Below are positions 7,079 through 17,500 of a stretch of 25,069 nt of DNA, piece by piece. A model generated the notes under the pieces. That model was not told where the DNA came from, did no database searches, and saw nothing but the letters and a program-made list of their open reading frames with translations. The DNA comes from a virus. The stretch's first letter is position 1. Each line of letters opens with the position of its first letter. The DNA lies in the IMG/VR virus record IMGVR_UViG_3300043313_001183, positions 1 to 25,069 of that record; one strand, written 5' to 3'. The translations under genes were made by a program, and so were the position numbers.

Positions 7079-7317
7079 CCGTACGGCAAGCGATGAACGT
7101 GCTGTGGGAAACGATGGTCGCCGAAATGCGGGCACTGCGCACCGAACTCGACAACCGGCGCCACTTCACCGGCGAAAAAGAACCCATCGAAACAGCACGC
7201 GGACTGCTCGAACAGTGGACCGAACCCCGCGAAGTAGAAGACCCGCAGATCGTCGCTGCCCGCACGGCGTCGAACTTCACCATGGCAGCCAGGCACGATC
7301 TCTTCGAAGTGGGGTAG
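6656..7317 (+). CDS. tail assembly chaperone, long form by -1 frameshift (GT-type)
   Basis: Reading 6656-6979 and then stepping back one base (6979-7317) gives a continuous 220-residue protein. The junction runs FTGK|TPDQFRWLLAWCERN, followed by GLLVVEKAGKRLTVRQAM and helices to the stop at 7317. The -1 frame is open and protein-like from the slip site on, well before the first possible start codon at 7093, so the downstream frame is not an independent gene. This is the lambda G/GT arrangement, in which the T-like part binds the tail tube subunit. The tape measure gene starts 3 bp after the stop. Confidence 0.9.
6973..7028 (+). promoter_or_regulatory. -1 programmed frameshift signal: slippery heptamer plus hairpin
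   Basis: The heptamer GGGAAAA at 6973-6979 is in phase as G GGA AAA, a canonical X XXY YYZ slip site. Five bases later a perfect 10-bp stem begins: GACCAGTTCC at 6985-6994 pairs with GGAACTGGTC at 7019-7028, enclosing a 24-nt loop. Slip site, 5-nt spacer and stable stem are the classic layout for programmed -1 frameshifting. Confidence 0.9.
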
Positions 7318-7320
7318 CTC

Positions 7321-10300
7321 ATGGCGGGCAACGACGACCACGTCATCGAAACCGATGTCGTCCGGATCGAACCGGACCTCAAAGGATTCCGCAAGAAGCT
7401 CGAAAAGGATCTGGCGGTAGCCCTCAAAGGCGTTGAGGGCACCGTCCCGATCGAAGCCGTCCCCGACAAGCAACGTGTCGAGCAGCAGCGGGCCATCAAC
7501 TACGTTGCCGGACTCCGCACCAAGTACATCAAAGACCAGCTCAAGCGCACCCGTGACGGCAACGAGCAGGTAGCCCGCGCCAACGACCAGGCCCGAGCAC
7601 ACGAACTCAAGCAAGAGCGTTCCTTCCAGGAGACCCTCGACCGTCTGCACCTGCGTGCCACTGAGGTTGAAGTCGACCGAGTCCGGTCCACGTCGGAGAA
7701 AGTCGCACGGGCACACGACCAGGCGCGGAAGCAGAACCTAGAACGGGACATGACGCAGGTCCGCACCCTCGCCGAGAGGGTTGCGAAGGCTGAGGTCAAC
7801 GCCCGGCTCACGGCACTGTCCCGGGAAAACTCGCGACTGCGCAGCGAGTCGGAGAAGCTGGAGAAGTCCCTAGCCGAAGCGGTCCTGGCCGACAGGGAAC
7901 GCACAAGCCGGCGGATCCGTAACCTCGATGAGGGGTTCGAGCGCACCCGCGACCAGGCGCAGCGGGCGAACTACGACCGGGAACGGCAGCGGTACCGCAC
8001 CCACAGCGAGTACATGGACGCCCTGCACGCGGCGGCGTTCAACCAGGAGCGGAACCGGACCCGGTCATACACGGAGTCGTTGGCCAGCGCTCAGGAGGCG
8101 GCGCTCCGCGAGGATCAGGCGCGCGCGAAGAGGGCGTCGGATGAACGCACCCGGATCCTGGAGAAGGAGCAGACCCGAACCCAGAAGATCCGCAAGCAGC
8201 TCACCACCGGGCCGAAGCTGATCGACTACGGCGGCGCGGGTGTCAAGCCGACGAACCTGCTCCTGGGTGTCGTCACGGCTATGACCCCGGCACTTTTTGC
8301 AATGGCATCATCAGCAGTTCAGGCATCGACGTCTATCGCTGCGTTGGGTTCAGCGTCCATCGGCGCGGCCCTCGGCATCGGAGGTCTGGCCGTCGCGTTC
8401 CAGGGCATCGGCGACGCCCTCACCCTGCGCAAAAGCGTGCAGAACGAAGCCCTCACCGCTGCTGCCAACGCCATCAACGCCACCGACGACCTCGCCCGCG
8501 CCCGACGCGCCCTCGCCGACGCGCAACGCGACGAGAAGACCGCCAACGAAGACCTGCACACCTCCCGCCTCGAAGCCATCCGCGACCTCCGGGACCTACG
8601 GCAGTCCGTCAAAGACCTCAACAACGAATACAAAGACGACGCCCTCACCGTCGAAGAGAAACGCCGCGACGAAGACACCACCCTGCGCAACTTCTTCGCC
8701 ACCAGCCTCGAAAAGCGCCGCGCCACACAGGACCGCAAAAACGCCGAGACCGAACTCAGCGACACGGCCCTGCAACGCAAGCAGAAAACCGACGACCTCA
8801 AAACGTCGGTGCGCAAAGGCATCGAAGGCTCCGACAAAGTCCGCGACGCCAGAGAACGCGTCCGGGACAGCCGCGACCGGGTACTCGACGCGAAAGACTC
8901 CGTCCGTCAGCAGCAGAAAGCCGCAGCCGGCACCGTCAACAAAACCAGCTCGGCAGCAGCACAGCTCAAGAAGAAACTCGCCGAGATGGCACCCGCCGCC
9001 CGGGACATCTACTACTGGTTCGACAAGAACGAGCAAGTCTTCAAGCGGCTCCAACGCAACGTCGCGCAAGCCGTCCTGCCCGGCTTCTACGACTTCCTGA
9101 AAGCCGTCAACTCCCAACCGAAGGGCGGCGGCAAAACCACCCTGGAACTGGCCGCGCAGTACGCCGGTGAGCTGGGCGGCATCATCGGCAAGTACGTCGG
9201 GAAACTCGGCGAATGGTCGAAGTCTCCGTTCTTCCGGACCCGCATGGACCGCATCCAGAAGACCAACGCCGACGCCTTCGAAACCCTCGGCCGGGCCCTG
9301 ACGATCCTGGCGAAGCCGTTGCTGCGGATCATCGACCGTGCCGCGCCCGGTTTTGAGTCCATGGCGGACGGACTCGAACGGTTCGCCAAATGGTTCGACA
9401 AGGTCATCAAGAAGGCCGACGAGAGCGGCGCCCTGAAGAAGTGGTTCGACGACGCCCGGGTATCGGCCGGCAAGTGGCTCGACATCGGCAAGAACATCCT
9501 CGACACCATCGGCATCCTCTTCGGTGCGGCGCTGCCTTCCGGTGGGTCCCTGCTCGATCAGTTCCTCGCGTTCACCGAAGGCATGAAGACCTGGACCAGT
9601 GACCACCAGGCGAAGATCACCGAGTTCTTCGACAAAATCGCCAACCTGCCGTTCGCGAAGATCGCCGACTTCTTCGTCAACGCCACCGCCTTCTTCGTCG
9701 CCTTCCGGACCCTGAAGTTCCTCACCTCACTCAACCCGTTCTTCACCGCCTTCGCCGCGTTTGCCGCTGCGCACCCCGAAGACACCGCCGAGTTCTTCAA
9801 GTGGCTCGGCGACGGCCTCGCAAAAGGCGTCAAAGTCCTCGCCGACAACCCGAAGGCCGTCGCCGCCCTCCTCGCCATCCTCGCCGCCGGCAAGCTCGCA
9901 AAGACCGTCGGGTTCGACATCAAAATCCCCGTCGTCAACGCGCTGCGGGACACCCTCGTCAGCCGGTTCAAAGTCCTGGACAAGTTCGTCGGTGGTGGCG
10001 CCAACACCGCCACCATGACCGTCCACGCCGGAGTGGTCAACGTCTACGGCAAAGCCGTCGGCGGTGCAGGCTCCGTCGGTGGCGGCCTCGACTACCCCGG
10101 CAAGGACGGCAAGGGCAAGCCGGGCAAGGTCAGCAAAGCCACCAGGATCAGCAACGCCGCCGGTGGAATCGGCACCGGCAACATCATCATGGCCGGAGCC
10201 CTCGCCGGGTACACCATCGGCAAAGACGAACTCGACCGGGTCACCTCCGTGCTGTCCGGCAAGAACAAAGACGCCTACCACTCCTGGTCCGACGCCATCA

Positions 10301-12267
10301 CCAAGAAGCCGTTCGACGCCGGCAACTGGTATGACACCTTCGTCGACAACTCCCTCGTCGTCATGCTGCCGCTGATTGCGAAGAAACTCCTCGGCGGTAA
10401 GACGAAGAAGGCGGCAGAGCCCATCACGGCTGCCACCAGGACCGACGAGAAGTATCAGCTCAGCCGGCTCACGAACAACCTGCAAGCCTTCGGCAAAGAC
10501 TCACCCGTCACCAAAGGCGCCCTCAACGACTACATCGCTGCCCGGCGTAAGTCGGTCAAGGAATACGTCGACTACATCAGGGGCAAGGACGGGCCCGTCG
10601 CTGCCGACAAGGTGCAGCAGGCCGAAGACGAAAAGTCCCGCACCGTCCTGTCGAAGCTGCTCACGCAGTACGGGTGGACGAAGACCGCCGCGAACGTCTA
10701 CACCAAGCAGGTCTTCAACACCGCCACCCAGACGAAGGCAGCCGACGATAAAGCGAAGGCCGCCACTGAATCCTTCGACAGCATGGGCAACGCCCTCATC
10801 AAAACCAAGGGCAAGGCCGCCAAGCTCAACACTGAAGTCACCGGCCTCAAAGACACCATCGACGCCACCATCGGCCCGCACGTCATCGCGTTGTCGACGA
10901 AGAACTACGACGCGGTCAAGAAGCAGCTCGACATGCTGTACGCCACCCAGCACGTCCTCTACAACCCGACGTACAGCAACAGTGCATCAGGCGCCGACAC
11001 CGTCTCGTCGCAGAATCAGTTCCTCGACCCGAAGACTGGACTGCCGAAGAAGTACATGAAGGCCGACGGTGGACCCATCCGGGGGCCCGGCACGGCAACG
11101 TCGGACTCCATCCCGGCGCGGCTGTCCAACGGCGAATACGTCATGCCCACCAAGGCCGTCCAGCACTACGGGCTCGGAGTCATGGACGCCATGCGCAAGC
11201 GGGAAGTCCCAGGCTTCGCTAAAGGTGGCCCGGCCGCCATGCCCTTCACGGTGAACCTGCCGACGAAGGGTTTCCAGTTCCCGGCACCCCCGTCCGCCTA
11301 CTACCCCGGAGGTGGCAAAGCCTCCGGCAACATCAAAGTCGCCGAGATCGCAGAAGCCACCGCCCGTGCCATGGGAGCCACCGAGAAGCAGTTGGTGGCG
11401 CTGATCGAAGCGGGCCTGGTCGAATCGGGGCTGCGGAACCTCACCTACGGCGACCGTGACTCCGTCGGCTTCCTTCAGCAGCGTGCCGGCTGGGGCTCCC
11501 TCGCCGCCCGGATGAACGTTGCCACCGCCACCAGAAAGTTCATCAGCAAAGCCCGGCGGATCAACGACGCGAAGATGACCTCCGGGCAGTTGGCGCAAGC
11601 AGTACAAGTGTCGGCGTTCCCGGACCGGTACGACAAGCGCCAGGCCGATGCTGTCGCCGTCCTCAACCGGGCCATCCCGTACCTCTCCGGGGGAACCGGA
11701 GGCGCGGGCAGCAAAGCCGGGCTGATCTCCTTCGGACGTTGGTTGCAGGCCAGGGGCTACGACGTGTCCGAACACCCCGCCTTCGGAGGCGTCAAGCAGG
11801 GCGCCCACGTCAAGAACTCCCAGCACTACCGGGAGTCCGCCATCGACGTCAACCACGGCGCCGGGACCAGCGCCAAAGAACAGGCCTACCTGCGGCAGAT
11901 CCTGCCCGAAGCACACCGGCGCGGCTTCCATTCCATCTTCATGGACCCGAAACTCGGCCACTACGACCACGCCCACTTCGACCTGGGCAGAGGCCACGCC
12001 GACGGGGGCCTCGTTCGAAAGTACGACTCCGGCGGGAAACTCCCACCCGGCTACACCCTGGCGTTCAACGGCACCGGCAAAAACGAAACCATCCGGACCG
12101 CCGAACAAGAAAAGCAGGTCACCGCTGGGCTGCGCCTCGACCGGCGTGACATCGCTTTACTCGCCGCGCACATCGCCGGAGCAACCGGCACCGCGGCGAT
12201 CACCATGGACGGCCGGAAAGTCGCCGAAACCACCAACCGCTACAACTACCTGCCGGCGGGGGTGTGA
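7321..12267 (+). CDS. tape measure protein with C-terminal transglycosylase-like and M15-like domains
   Basis: A 1648-residue tail length ruler. At the usual ~1.5 angstrom per residue this implies a tail up to about 245 nm. Residues ~20-290 and ~380-560 are long charged coiled coils. About 310-365 (LLLGVVTAMTPALFAMASSA onward) and ~775-815 are hydrophobic, fitting membrane interaction. Near 1250-1290 stands GPGTATSDSIPARLSNGEYV, a motif common in tape measures. Residues ~1340-1400 look like a lytic transglycosylase domain with E1368 in LVESG and later YGDRDSVGFLQQR. Residues ~1466-1560 look like an M15-type Zn peptidase with H1502 and D1509 (SQHYRESAID) and H1550/H1552 (GHYDHAHFDL). Both probably open the cell wall during DNA entry. 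The start is ATG 7321, and the stop overlaps the next start. Confidence 0.95.
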   Translation: MAGNDDHVIETDVVRIEPDLKGFRKKLEKDLAVALKGVEGTVPIEAVPDKQRVEQQRAINYVAGLRTKYIKDQLKRTRDGNEQVARANDQARAHELKQERSFQETLDRLHLRATEVEVDRVRSTSEKVARAHDQARKQNLERDMTQVRTLAERVAKAEVNARLTALSRENSRLRSESEKLEKSLAEAVLADRERTSRRIRNLDEGFERTRDQAQRANYDRERQRYRTHSEYMDALHAAAFNQERNRTRSYTESLASAQEAALREDQARAKRASDERTRILEKEQTRTQKIRKQLTTGPKLIDYGGAGVKPTNLLLGVVTAMTPALFAMASSAVQASTSIAALGSASIGAALGIGGLAVAFQGIGDALTLRKSVQNEALTAAANAINATDDLARARRALADAQRDEKTANEDLHTSRLEAIRDLRDLRQSVKDLNNEYKDDALTVEEKRRDEDTTLRNFFATSLEKRRATQDRKNAETELSDTALQRKQKTDDLKTSVRKGIEGSDKVRDARERVRDSRDRVLDAKDSVRQQQKAAAGTVNKTSSAAAQLKKKLAEMAPAARDIYYWFDKNEQVFKRLQRNVAQAVLPGFYDFLKAVNSQPKGGGKTTLELAAQYAGELGGIIGKYVGKLGEWSKSPFFRTRMDRIQKTNADAFETLGRALTILAKPLLRIIDRAAPGFESMADGLERFAKWFDKVIKKADESGALKKWFDDARVSAGKWLDIGKNILDTIGILFGAALPSGGSLLDQFLAFTEGMKTWTSDHQAKITEFFDKIANLPFAKIADFFVNATAFFVAFRTLKFLTSLNPFFTAFAAFAAAHPEDTAEFFKWLGDGLAKGVKVLADNPKAVAALLAILAAGKLAKTVGFDIKIPVVNALRDTLVSRFKVLDKFVGGGANTATMTVHAGVVNVYGKAVGGAGSVGGGLDYPGKDGKGKPGKVSKATRISNAAGGIGTGNIIMAGALAGYTIGKDELDRVTSVLSGKNKDAYHSWSDAITKKPFDAGNWYDTFVDNSLVVMLPLIAKKLLGGKTKKAAEPITAATRTDEKYQLSRLTNNLQAFGKDSPVTKGALNDYIAARRKSVKEYVDYIRGKDGPVAADKVQQAEDEKSRTVLSKLLTQYGWTKTAANVYTKQVFNTATQTKAADDKAKAATESFDSMGNALIKTKGKAAKLNTEVTGLKDTIDATIGPHVIALSTKNYDAVKKQLDMLYATQHVLYNPTYSNSASGADTVSSQNQFLDPKTGLPKKYMKADGGPIRGPGTATSDSIPARLSNGEYVMPTKAVQHYGLGVMDAMRKREVPGFAKGGPAAMPFTVNLPTKGFQFPAPPSAYYPGGGKASGNIKVAEIAEATARAMGATEKQLVALIEAGLVESGLRNLTYGDRDSVGFLQQRAGWGSLAARMNVATATRKFISKARRINDAKMTSGQLAQAVQVSAFPDRYDKRQADAVAVLNRAIPYLSGGTGGAGSKAGLISFGRWLQARGYDVSEHPAFGGVKQGAHVKNSQHYRESAIDVNHGAGTSAKEQAYLRQILPEAHRRGFHSIFMDPKLGHYDHAHFDLGRGHADGGLVRKYDSGGKLPPGYTLAFNGTGKNETIRTAEQEKQVTAGLRLDRRDIALLAAHIAGATGTAAITMDGRKVAETTNRYNYLPAGV

Positions 12268-13193
12268 TGAACACCGACCCGAAACCAGCCGAACTCAGGC
12301 TCGTCAACGGAACCGACACCATCGTCATCCGCCCCCGCTCAGCAGGCGGCCTCGACCCCATCATGTGTAAACAGTGGGACCTGGGCTCACCCGAAATGCG
12401 GTACACCTCCGTTGCCAACCCCGGCGCGGACGGAGTCACCTACAGCGAAGGGTTCACCGGATCCCGGACTGTCACCCTGGATTTAGCGATCCTCGGTGGC
12501 CGGGACCCGATCACCGGGCTCAGCCACGACGCCTACTGGTACGCCAACAAGCTCACCCAGATGGCACACCCGAAGGCCCTACCAGTCCTTCAGATCACCC
12601 GCGACGACGAGATCAACGCCGGAGCCACCTGGAGCATGGACCTGCGAGGCTCGCCGTACTCGCTGCCCTACAGCTCCCGCTCGGCGTCGCTGCTGGAACT
12701 GCAACTGACGTTCACCTGCCCCCTCGGCCTCATCGAAGGCCCCCTGCTGTGCTTCACCACCCCCGCCCCCGACGACACCGGCGACACCGACCTTGACATG
12801 CCATTCATGCTGCCGTTCACGTTCGGGCTCACCGGGGCGAAGTATCCGCACATCACCATGGAAGTCGGCGGCGACTCCATGGTCACCCCCATGGTCTACA
12901 TCTCCGGGCCCGTCACCAACCCCGACCTGCGGATGGACGACGGGGACCGGTTCGCGTTCAAAGGCCTCACCCTGCCCGTCGGCCAGACCGTCCAGATCGA
13001 CATGGGCGCCGGCACCGTCCGACTCGGCGACGCCGACACCGGGATGGTCACCGACGACATGGGCGCCTACAACCAAGTCGACTGGGCCGTGTCGTCGTTC
13101 TGGCAATGGCAGCCAGGCACCCACACCCTGCTGTACCGCAACACCACCGGCAACGTCACCGTTCAATACCGGGAACGCCGGCTCACCATCTAA
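12267..13193 (+). CDS. distal tail protein (Dit-like)
   Basis: A 308-residue protein in the slot right after the tape measure, expected to form the hexameric ring at the tail tip. The ATG at 12267 overlaps the tape measure TGA by one base; a GTG at 12264 would add one residue. The N-terminal half has the Dit-like flow: GADGVTYSEGFTGSRTVTLD, then AYWYANKLTQMAHP (the helix over the ring), then the strand block LELQLTFTCPLGLIEGP. The C-terminal half is a beta domain (GDRFAFKGLTLPVGQTVQID and HTLLYRNTTGNVTVQYRER) like the galectin-type domain of longer Dit proteins. The next gene follows after 15 bp. Confidence 0.85.
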   Translation: MNTDPKPAELRLVNGTDTIVIRPRSAGGLDPIMCKQWDLGSPEMRYTSVANPGADGVTYSEGFTGSRTVTLDLAILGGRDPITGLSHDAYWYANKLTQMAHPKALPVLQITRDDEINAGATWSMDLRGSPYSLPYSSRSASLLELQLTFTCPLGLIEGPLLCFTTPAPDDTGDTDLDMPFMLPFTFGLTGAKYPHITMEVGGDSMVTPMVYISGPVTNPDLRMDDGDRFAFKGLTLPVGQTVQIDMGAGTVRLGDADTGMVTDDMGAYNQVDWAVSSFWQWQPGTHTLLYRNTTGNVTVQYRERRLTI

Positions 13194-13208
13194 GAGGAGG
13201 GCCGGACA

Positions 13209-14078
13209 GTGGCCAACGTCGTCAGCTCCACCATCGAAGGCAACCCGTTCTTCCTCCAAAAGGAAACTGGCGCCAGCGACCCCATCTACTACAGCGCCGC
13301 CGACATGCGCAACGTCCTGAACGGAATCATCAGCAGGCCCGGCGTACTCGGAGCCTCACACATGCTGGTCCAACAAGGCGACAACGTCGGCATGCGCATC
13401 AAAATCAACTCCGGGTACTGCATGGTCGGCGGCTACCTCGTCTACCTACCCACCGACCAAACCCTCGACCTGGGCTCCTTCAACGGCAGCCCCGACGCCA
13501 CCCGCAGCCACGCCGTCTACGTCACCGTCCACGACGGGCAAGTAGCAGCAACCGGCACCTACGCGGCGAAACTCGAAGTCATCGAAGACACCGGCGGCGG
13601 CGCAGGCACCCCCAACGCCGCCACCGCCTCCACCAAAATCGCCACCATCAGCGTTGCCAAAAACCAGGGCAACATCCAGAACAAAAACATCACCGACCTT
13701 CGCGAACACGGCGGCGTCATCTCCGTCAAGTACTTCCTCGCCACCTACCTCGACCCCGCCTACTCGGCCGCCGGCACCGACATCAACACGTCCAACCCCT
13801 ACGCGATGATCGGCTCCGGGACCGTAAGGCTCGGCGGGTCCATCAAACGCAGCTACGGCGTCGACTCCAACACCTTCTCCGGCAACAGCGTCACCTTCGC
13901 CACCCTCACACTCACCCTGCGACCCAAACGGGACCGGTACCTGCTCGGCGCAATGAGTGGCAGCGCCCAATGCTGGCGGCTCCAGATCACCACCGACGGG
14001 CAGATGAAATTCACCATCCCCGCCGGTGCCGCACCCCCGTATTTGATTCTCGACGGCATCACCTACGACATCGACTGA
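13209..14078 (+). CDS. minor tail / baseplate-type protein
   Basis: A 289-residue protein from GTG 13209, with GAGGAGGG at 13194-13201 as ribosome site. Residues ~25-165 (YYSAADMRNVLNGIISRPGV, IKINSGYCMVGGYLVYL, ATASTKIATISVAKN, ending NITDLREHGG) follow a pattern seen in many actinophage tail-tip proteins: a beta domain that closes with 'ARV.V....I..I.DLR'. The C-terminal ~110 residues form a separate beta-rich part (FATLTLTLRPKRDRYLLGAM, QCWRLQITTDGQMKFTIP), probably a surface or adhesin domain. It should be a structural component near the tail tip. A terminator-like hairpin follows. Confidence 0.8.
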   Translation: MANVVSSTIEGNPFFLQKETGASDPIYYSAADMRNVLNGIISRPGVLGASHMLVQQGDNVGMRIKINSGYCMVGGYLVYLPTDQTLDLGSFNGSPDATRSHAVYVTVHDGQVAATGTYAAKLEVIEDTGGGAGTPNAATASTKIATISVAKNQGNIQNKNITDLREHGGVISVKYFLATYLDPAYSAAGTDINTSNPYAMIGSGTVRLGGSIKRSYGVDSNTFSGNSVTFATLTLTLRPKRDRYLLGAMSGSAQCWRLQITTDGQMKFTIPAGAAPPYLILDGITYDID

Positions 14079-14096
14079 CAGCACCTGCACACACAG

Positions 14097-14123
14097 GCCC
14101 GTCCCATACCGGGGTGGGCTTTT
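14097..14123 (+). terminator. terminator-like hairpin between two tail genes
   Basis: GCCCGTCCC at 14097-14105 can pair with GGGGTGGGC at 14111-14119 (9 bp with two G-U pairs) across a 5-nt loop, followed by four T's. It sits 18 bp after one stop and about 20 bp before the next start. Loop and flanks (GTCCCATACCGGGG) closely resemble the hairpin at 22300-22327. Confidence 0.6.
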
Positions 14124-14142
14124 CCTATGAGGAGACCCGTTC

Positions 14143-14574
14143 ATGGCTAACGCCAGCTACACCGCATTCAAAAACGGCATCCTCACAGGTGCCTACGATC
14201 TCGACACCGCCGTCCTCAAAGTCGCGCTCGTCGGTGGCTACACCTTCAGTGCCGCGCACACCTCCATGGCTGACGTCACCAGCGCCGGAGGTGTCGTCAA
14301 CGGCACCCCCGCCACCCTGGCCAACGTCACCATCGTCGCTGGAGTGTTCGACGCCGACGACAACACCATCACCACCACCGCCTCCGGCAGCTCCCACGTC
14401 CTGATCGTCTACCAGGCATCGGCGATCACCGGCGGCGCCGACGTCACCGCAGCGAACCAGAAACTGTGCTGGTACTTCGACACCGGCACCAACCTGCCGA
14501 TCACCCCAGGCGCCGGCTCGTTGACGATCACCTGGCCGTCGACAGCGGCGAAGATTTACAAAGTCGGCGCGTAA
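14143..14574 (+). CDS. tail-region protein of unknown function
   Basis: A 143-residue protein from ATG 14143 with a strong ribosome site (ATGAGGAG) upstream. The sequence SYTAFKNGILTGAYDLDTAVLK, then VALVGGYTFSAAHTSMADV, then ITTTASGSSHVLIVYQAS and WYFDTGTNLPITPGAGSLTI is a type common in phage tail gene clusters. It resembles the family that begins with '...F...L.G..DL....KVALV...Y.....H....DV', whose role is unsettled. It is beta-rich, has no membrane segment and is likely structural. The large hub/adhesin gene starts 24 bp after its stop. Confidence 0.8.
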   Translation: MANASYTAFKNGILTGAYDLDTAVLKVALVGGYTFSAAHTSMADVTSAGGVVNGTPATLANVTIVAGVFDADDNTITTTASGSSHVLIVYQASAITGGADVTAANQKLCWYFDTGTNLPITPGAGSLTITWPSTAAKIYKVGA

Positions 14575-14597
14575 CCAACTAGAGGGGGGCTCGGCCG

Positions 14598-17500
14598 GTG
14601 GCACTGATCGAAACCCTCAAAGATCCGCTCGACTCCTTCACCGCCACGTGGGGGGGGTCGAACACCGCCACCTATAGCAACACTTTCATCGGCGGCCGAT
14701 ACCGTGCCGGTGGATCATCGACGACACCCCTGCCTTACGCCAAGATCGAATCCGTCGCGAGCTACACGCTGACGAACAGCTCCGTCTACGTACAAGTCTT
14801 CCCGTACGTCGGTAGTGCCTCCTTCCGCACGTTCATGCGCCTGAAGAACGCCAACGGGCAAGACCTGTACTTCGGCTGCAACGGAATCAACCTGCTCTTC
14901 AGCCTCGACAACGGGACGACAATCCCGTACTACACGCCCTACAACGCGACCAACGACGCGTGGTGGCGGATCCGGCACAGCGGCAGCACCGCATACTTCG
15001 AAACGTCCCCCGACAGGGCAACCTGGACGACGAAGTACACGACATCGATGGACCCGACGGCGGACTTCCAACTCGAACTCGGCGTCCACGTCACCGGCGG
15101 CCTCACCACCGACCTCTACAGCTACTTCGACAACGTCAACGGTGGCGGCCTACTCGACTCCCTCATCGACGACTTCACCGGCACCACCCTCAACAGCGCA
15201 CTGTGGACGCCGGCGGGCTCCGGCAGCGCCAGTGTCAGCGGCGGGCAGCTCGCCATCACCTGCTCCTCCGGCCAAAGCCTCAACGTCACCAGCAAGGCTT
15301 CCTACGCCATCGCTGGAAGCTGGATCACCGCGAAGATGGCCCCTGGCGCCGGTCAGGTAGCAGCCATCACGGTGGTGCCGATTGCCGGTAACGGAAACGT
15401 CTACGTCCAGGTCGCCGGGGGCACCGCGACCTTCTCCGCCAGGGACTCCGGCAACATTCTGCGCGTCAGCACTTCCGTCGCCTACAACGCGACCACCATG
15501 GCGTACTGGCGGATCAGTTTCACCGCCGGTGTCAGCTTCGAATACTCGGCCGACGGTATCGCGTGGACGTTAGCTGCATCAGCGGTGACCTTCGCTGTCG
15601 CCCAGCCTCATCAGGTCTACCTGCAAGGTCAGTACAGCACCGGTTCTGGCACCACGTATTTCGACAAGATCAATATTCGCCCCTTTGCCGTCACCGCCAA
15701 CCCGACAGGCATCAACGACCCCGACGCCATCGGCAACCCGGCAGCACCATGGATCCGCAACGTCAGTCCTACCGGCATCAACGACCCGGAAACGCTCACC
15801 GCCCCGACACCCGGCACGCTCATCGAAACCCTCATCGATGACTTCGACGGGCCCACCCTCGACAGCAAACTGTGGACACCGGGCGGCACCGGAACCGCCA
15901 CCATCAGCGGCGGGCAACTCAAACTCACCTCCCCCAGCAGCTACATGCAAGTCGCCGCTCGGAGCAGCTACTACCTCACCGGAAGCCGCGTCACCGCGAA
16001 GATCAACGTTCCGGTCGACAACAACGGCCGACTCCAACTCGTCGCGCCCAGTGGTCCCGGTTTCGTCCGCATCATCTTCAGCAGCCTCGCCGACATCTAC
16101 GCCGTCGACGAGACCGGCGCAGCCCGCATCCCCACCGCCTACGTCGCCTACAACCCTGTCACCATGCCGTATTGGCGGATCAGCTTCGCCGCCGGCATCT
16201 CCGTCGACTACTCGGCAGACGGCCTCAACTGGACTGTTGCAAAATCGGCGGCAACGTTTGTCACAAGCCTGCCGTACACCGTTACGCTGCAAACCTTTGG
16301 CCCCAGCACCGCCTACTTCGACAAATTCAACATCCTGCCGACGGTGATCAACCCTGCCGGGATGAACGACCCGGAGACGATCAACGGGCCCGCAGTCACC
16401 TTCACTGCCCCCCCGCCGAACTACGTCGAACCCGGGAGCATCACCGACCCCGACACCACCACCGGGCCTGACGTTGACCTTGCCGTCACCGTCAACGCCG
16501 AACCCGACGGCATCACCGACGACGACACGGTCAACGGGCCGACGATCACCGACTACATCGCCCCGAACATCGTCTACCCCGACAGCACCGAAGACCCCGA
16601 CACCCTCGGCACCCCCGACGTCGCCTTCGTCGTGCCCGCCGAACCCGAATCGAACCGCGACGACGAAACCTTCGGCGAACCCACCCTCGGCGTCGCACTG
16701 TGGCCCGAACCGGACTCCCTCACCGACGCCGAAACCCTTGGCACCCCCGACCTGAAATTCGTGCCCGGCACCGTCTACCCAGCCGGTATCGGCGGCAACG
16801 AAGCCATCGGCACCCCCGCCGTCACCTTCATGCCGGGCACCCTCTACCCGCAGGCCATCAGCGACGTCGGCACCATCGGCACCCCCAGCGTCGTCTTCAA
16901 AACCTTCTACACCGGCGGCTACGGACAAGGCCCCTACGGCGTCGGGCTCTACAGCGGCATGTGGATCGGCCTCGACCCGTCCATCACCGACCCCGACGCC
17001 CTCGGCAAACCCGAACTCCAAGCCCTCAAAGCCGTCATCCCGGCCAGCATCACCGACCCCGACCTCACCGGCGGCCCGGCACTGTCCGGCAGCAGCGTCG
17101 GCAACGCCCTCGCCCCGCTGTCCATCGTTGACCCGGAAACCCTCGCGGCGGCCATCGACGTCGACTTCGTCGGCAACGACCTCTACGGGCAAGGCCTCTA
17201 CGGCGTCGGCCTCTACGGCTCCGGACAGCAAGGCGCCGGGGAACCCTACGACCCGGCCATCCCCGGCACCACCAACTACAACTACGGCGCCGGCATCTAC
17301 GGCGAAGGCATCTACCCCGGATCCGTCGGCGCACCCACCGACGACAAACCCCGCGACAACCCCACCTACGGCTCCGGCACCTACAACTACGGCATCTACT
17401 ACGGCCCACAGAAAGCCGACGTCGGCTGCGCACCACTGTTCACCAACATCGTCGGCACAACCCGGCCGCCCATGCACATCCTCGGCATCGGCCCCTGGTC

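Noticed and set aside
7093-7317. Independent 74-residue gene after the chaperone
   Set aside because: The protein-like sequence in this frame runs back to the slip site at 6979, upstream of ATG 7093, and is in the -1 frame relative to the chaperone. It is the second half of the frameshift product.
13106-14404. 432-codon open frame on the plus strand rich in Arg, His and Pro
   Set aside because: It is out of frame with three well-supported tail genes and has the composition of a shifted G/C-rich frame.
15579-17477. 632-codon open frame on the minus strand
   Set aside because: It mirrors the repeats of the large tail gene. The Gly/Val/Asp-rich composition is an artefact of third-position bias.
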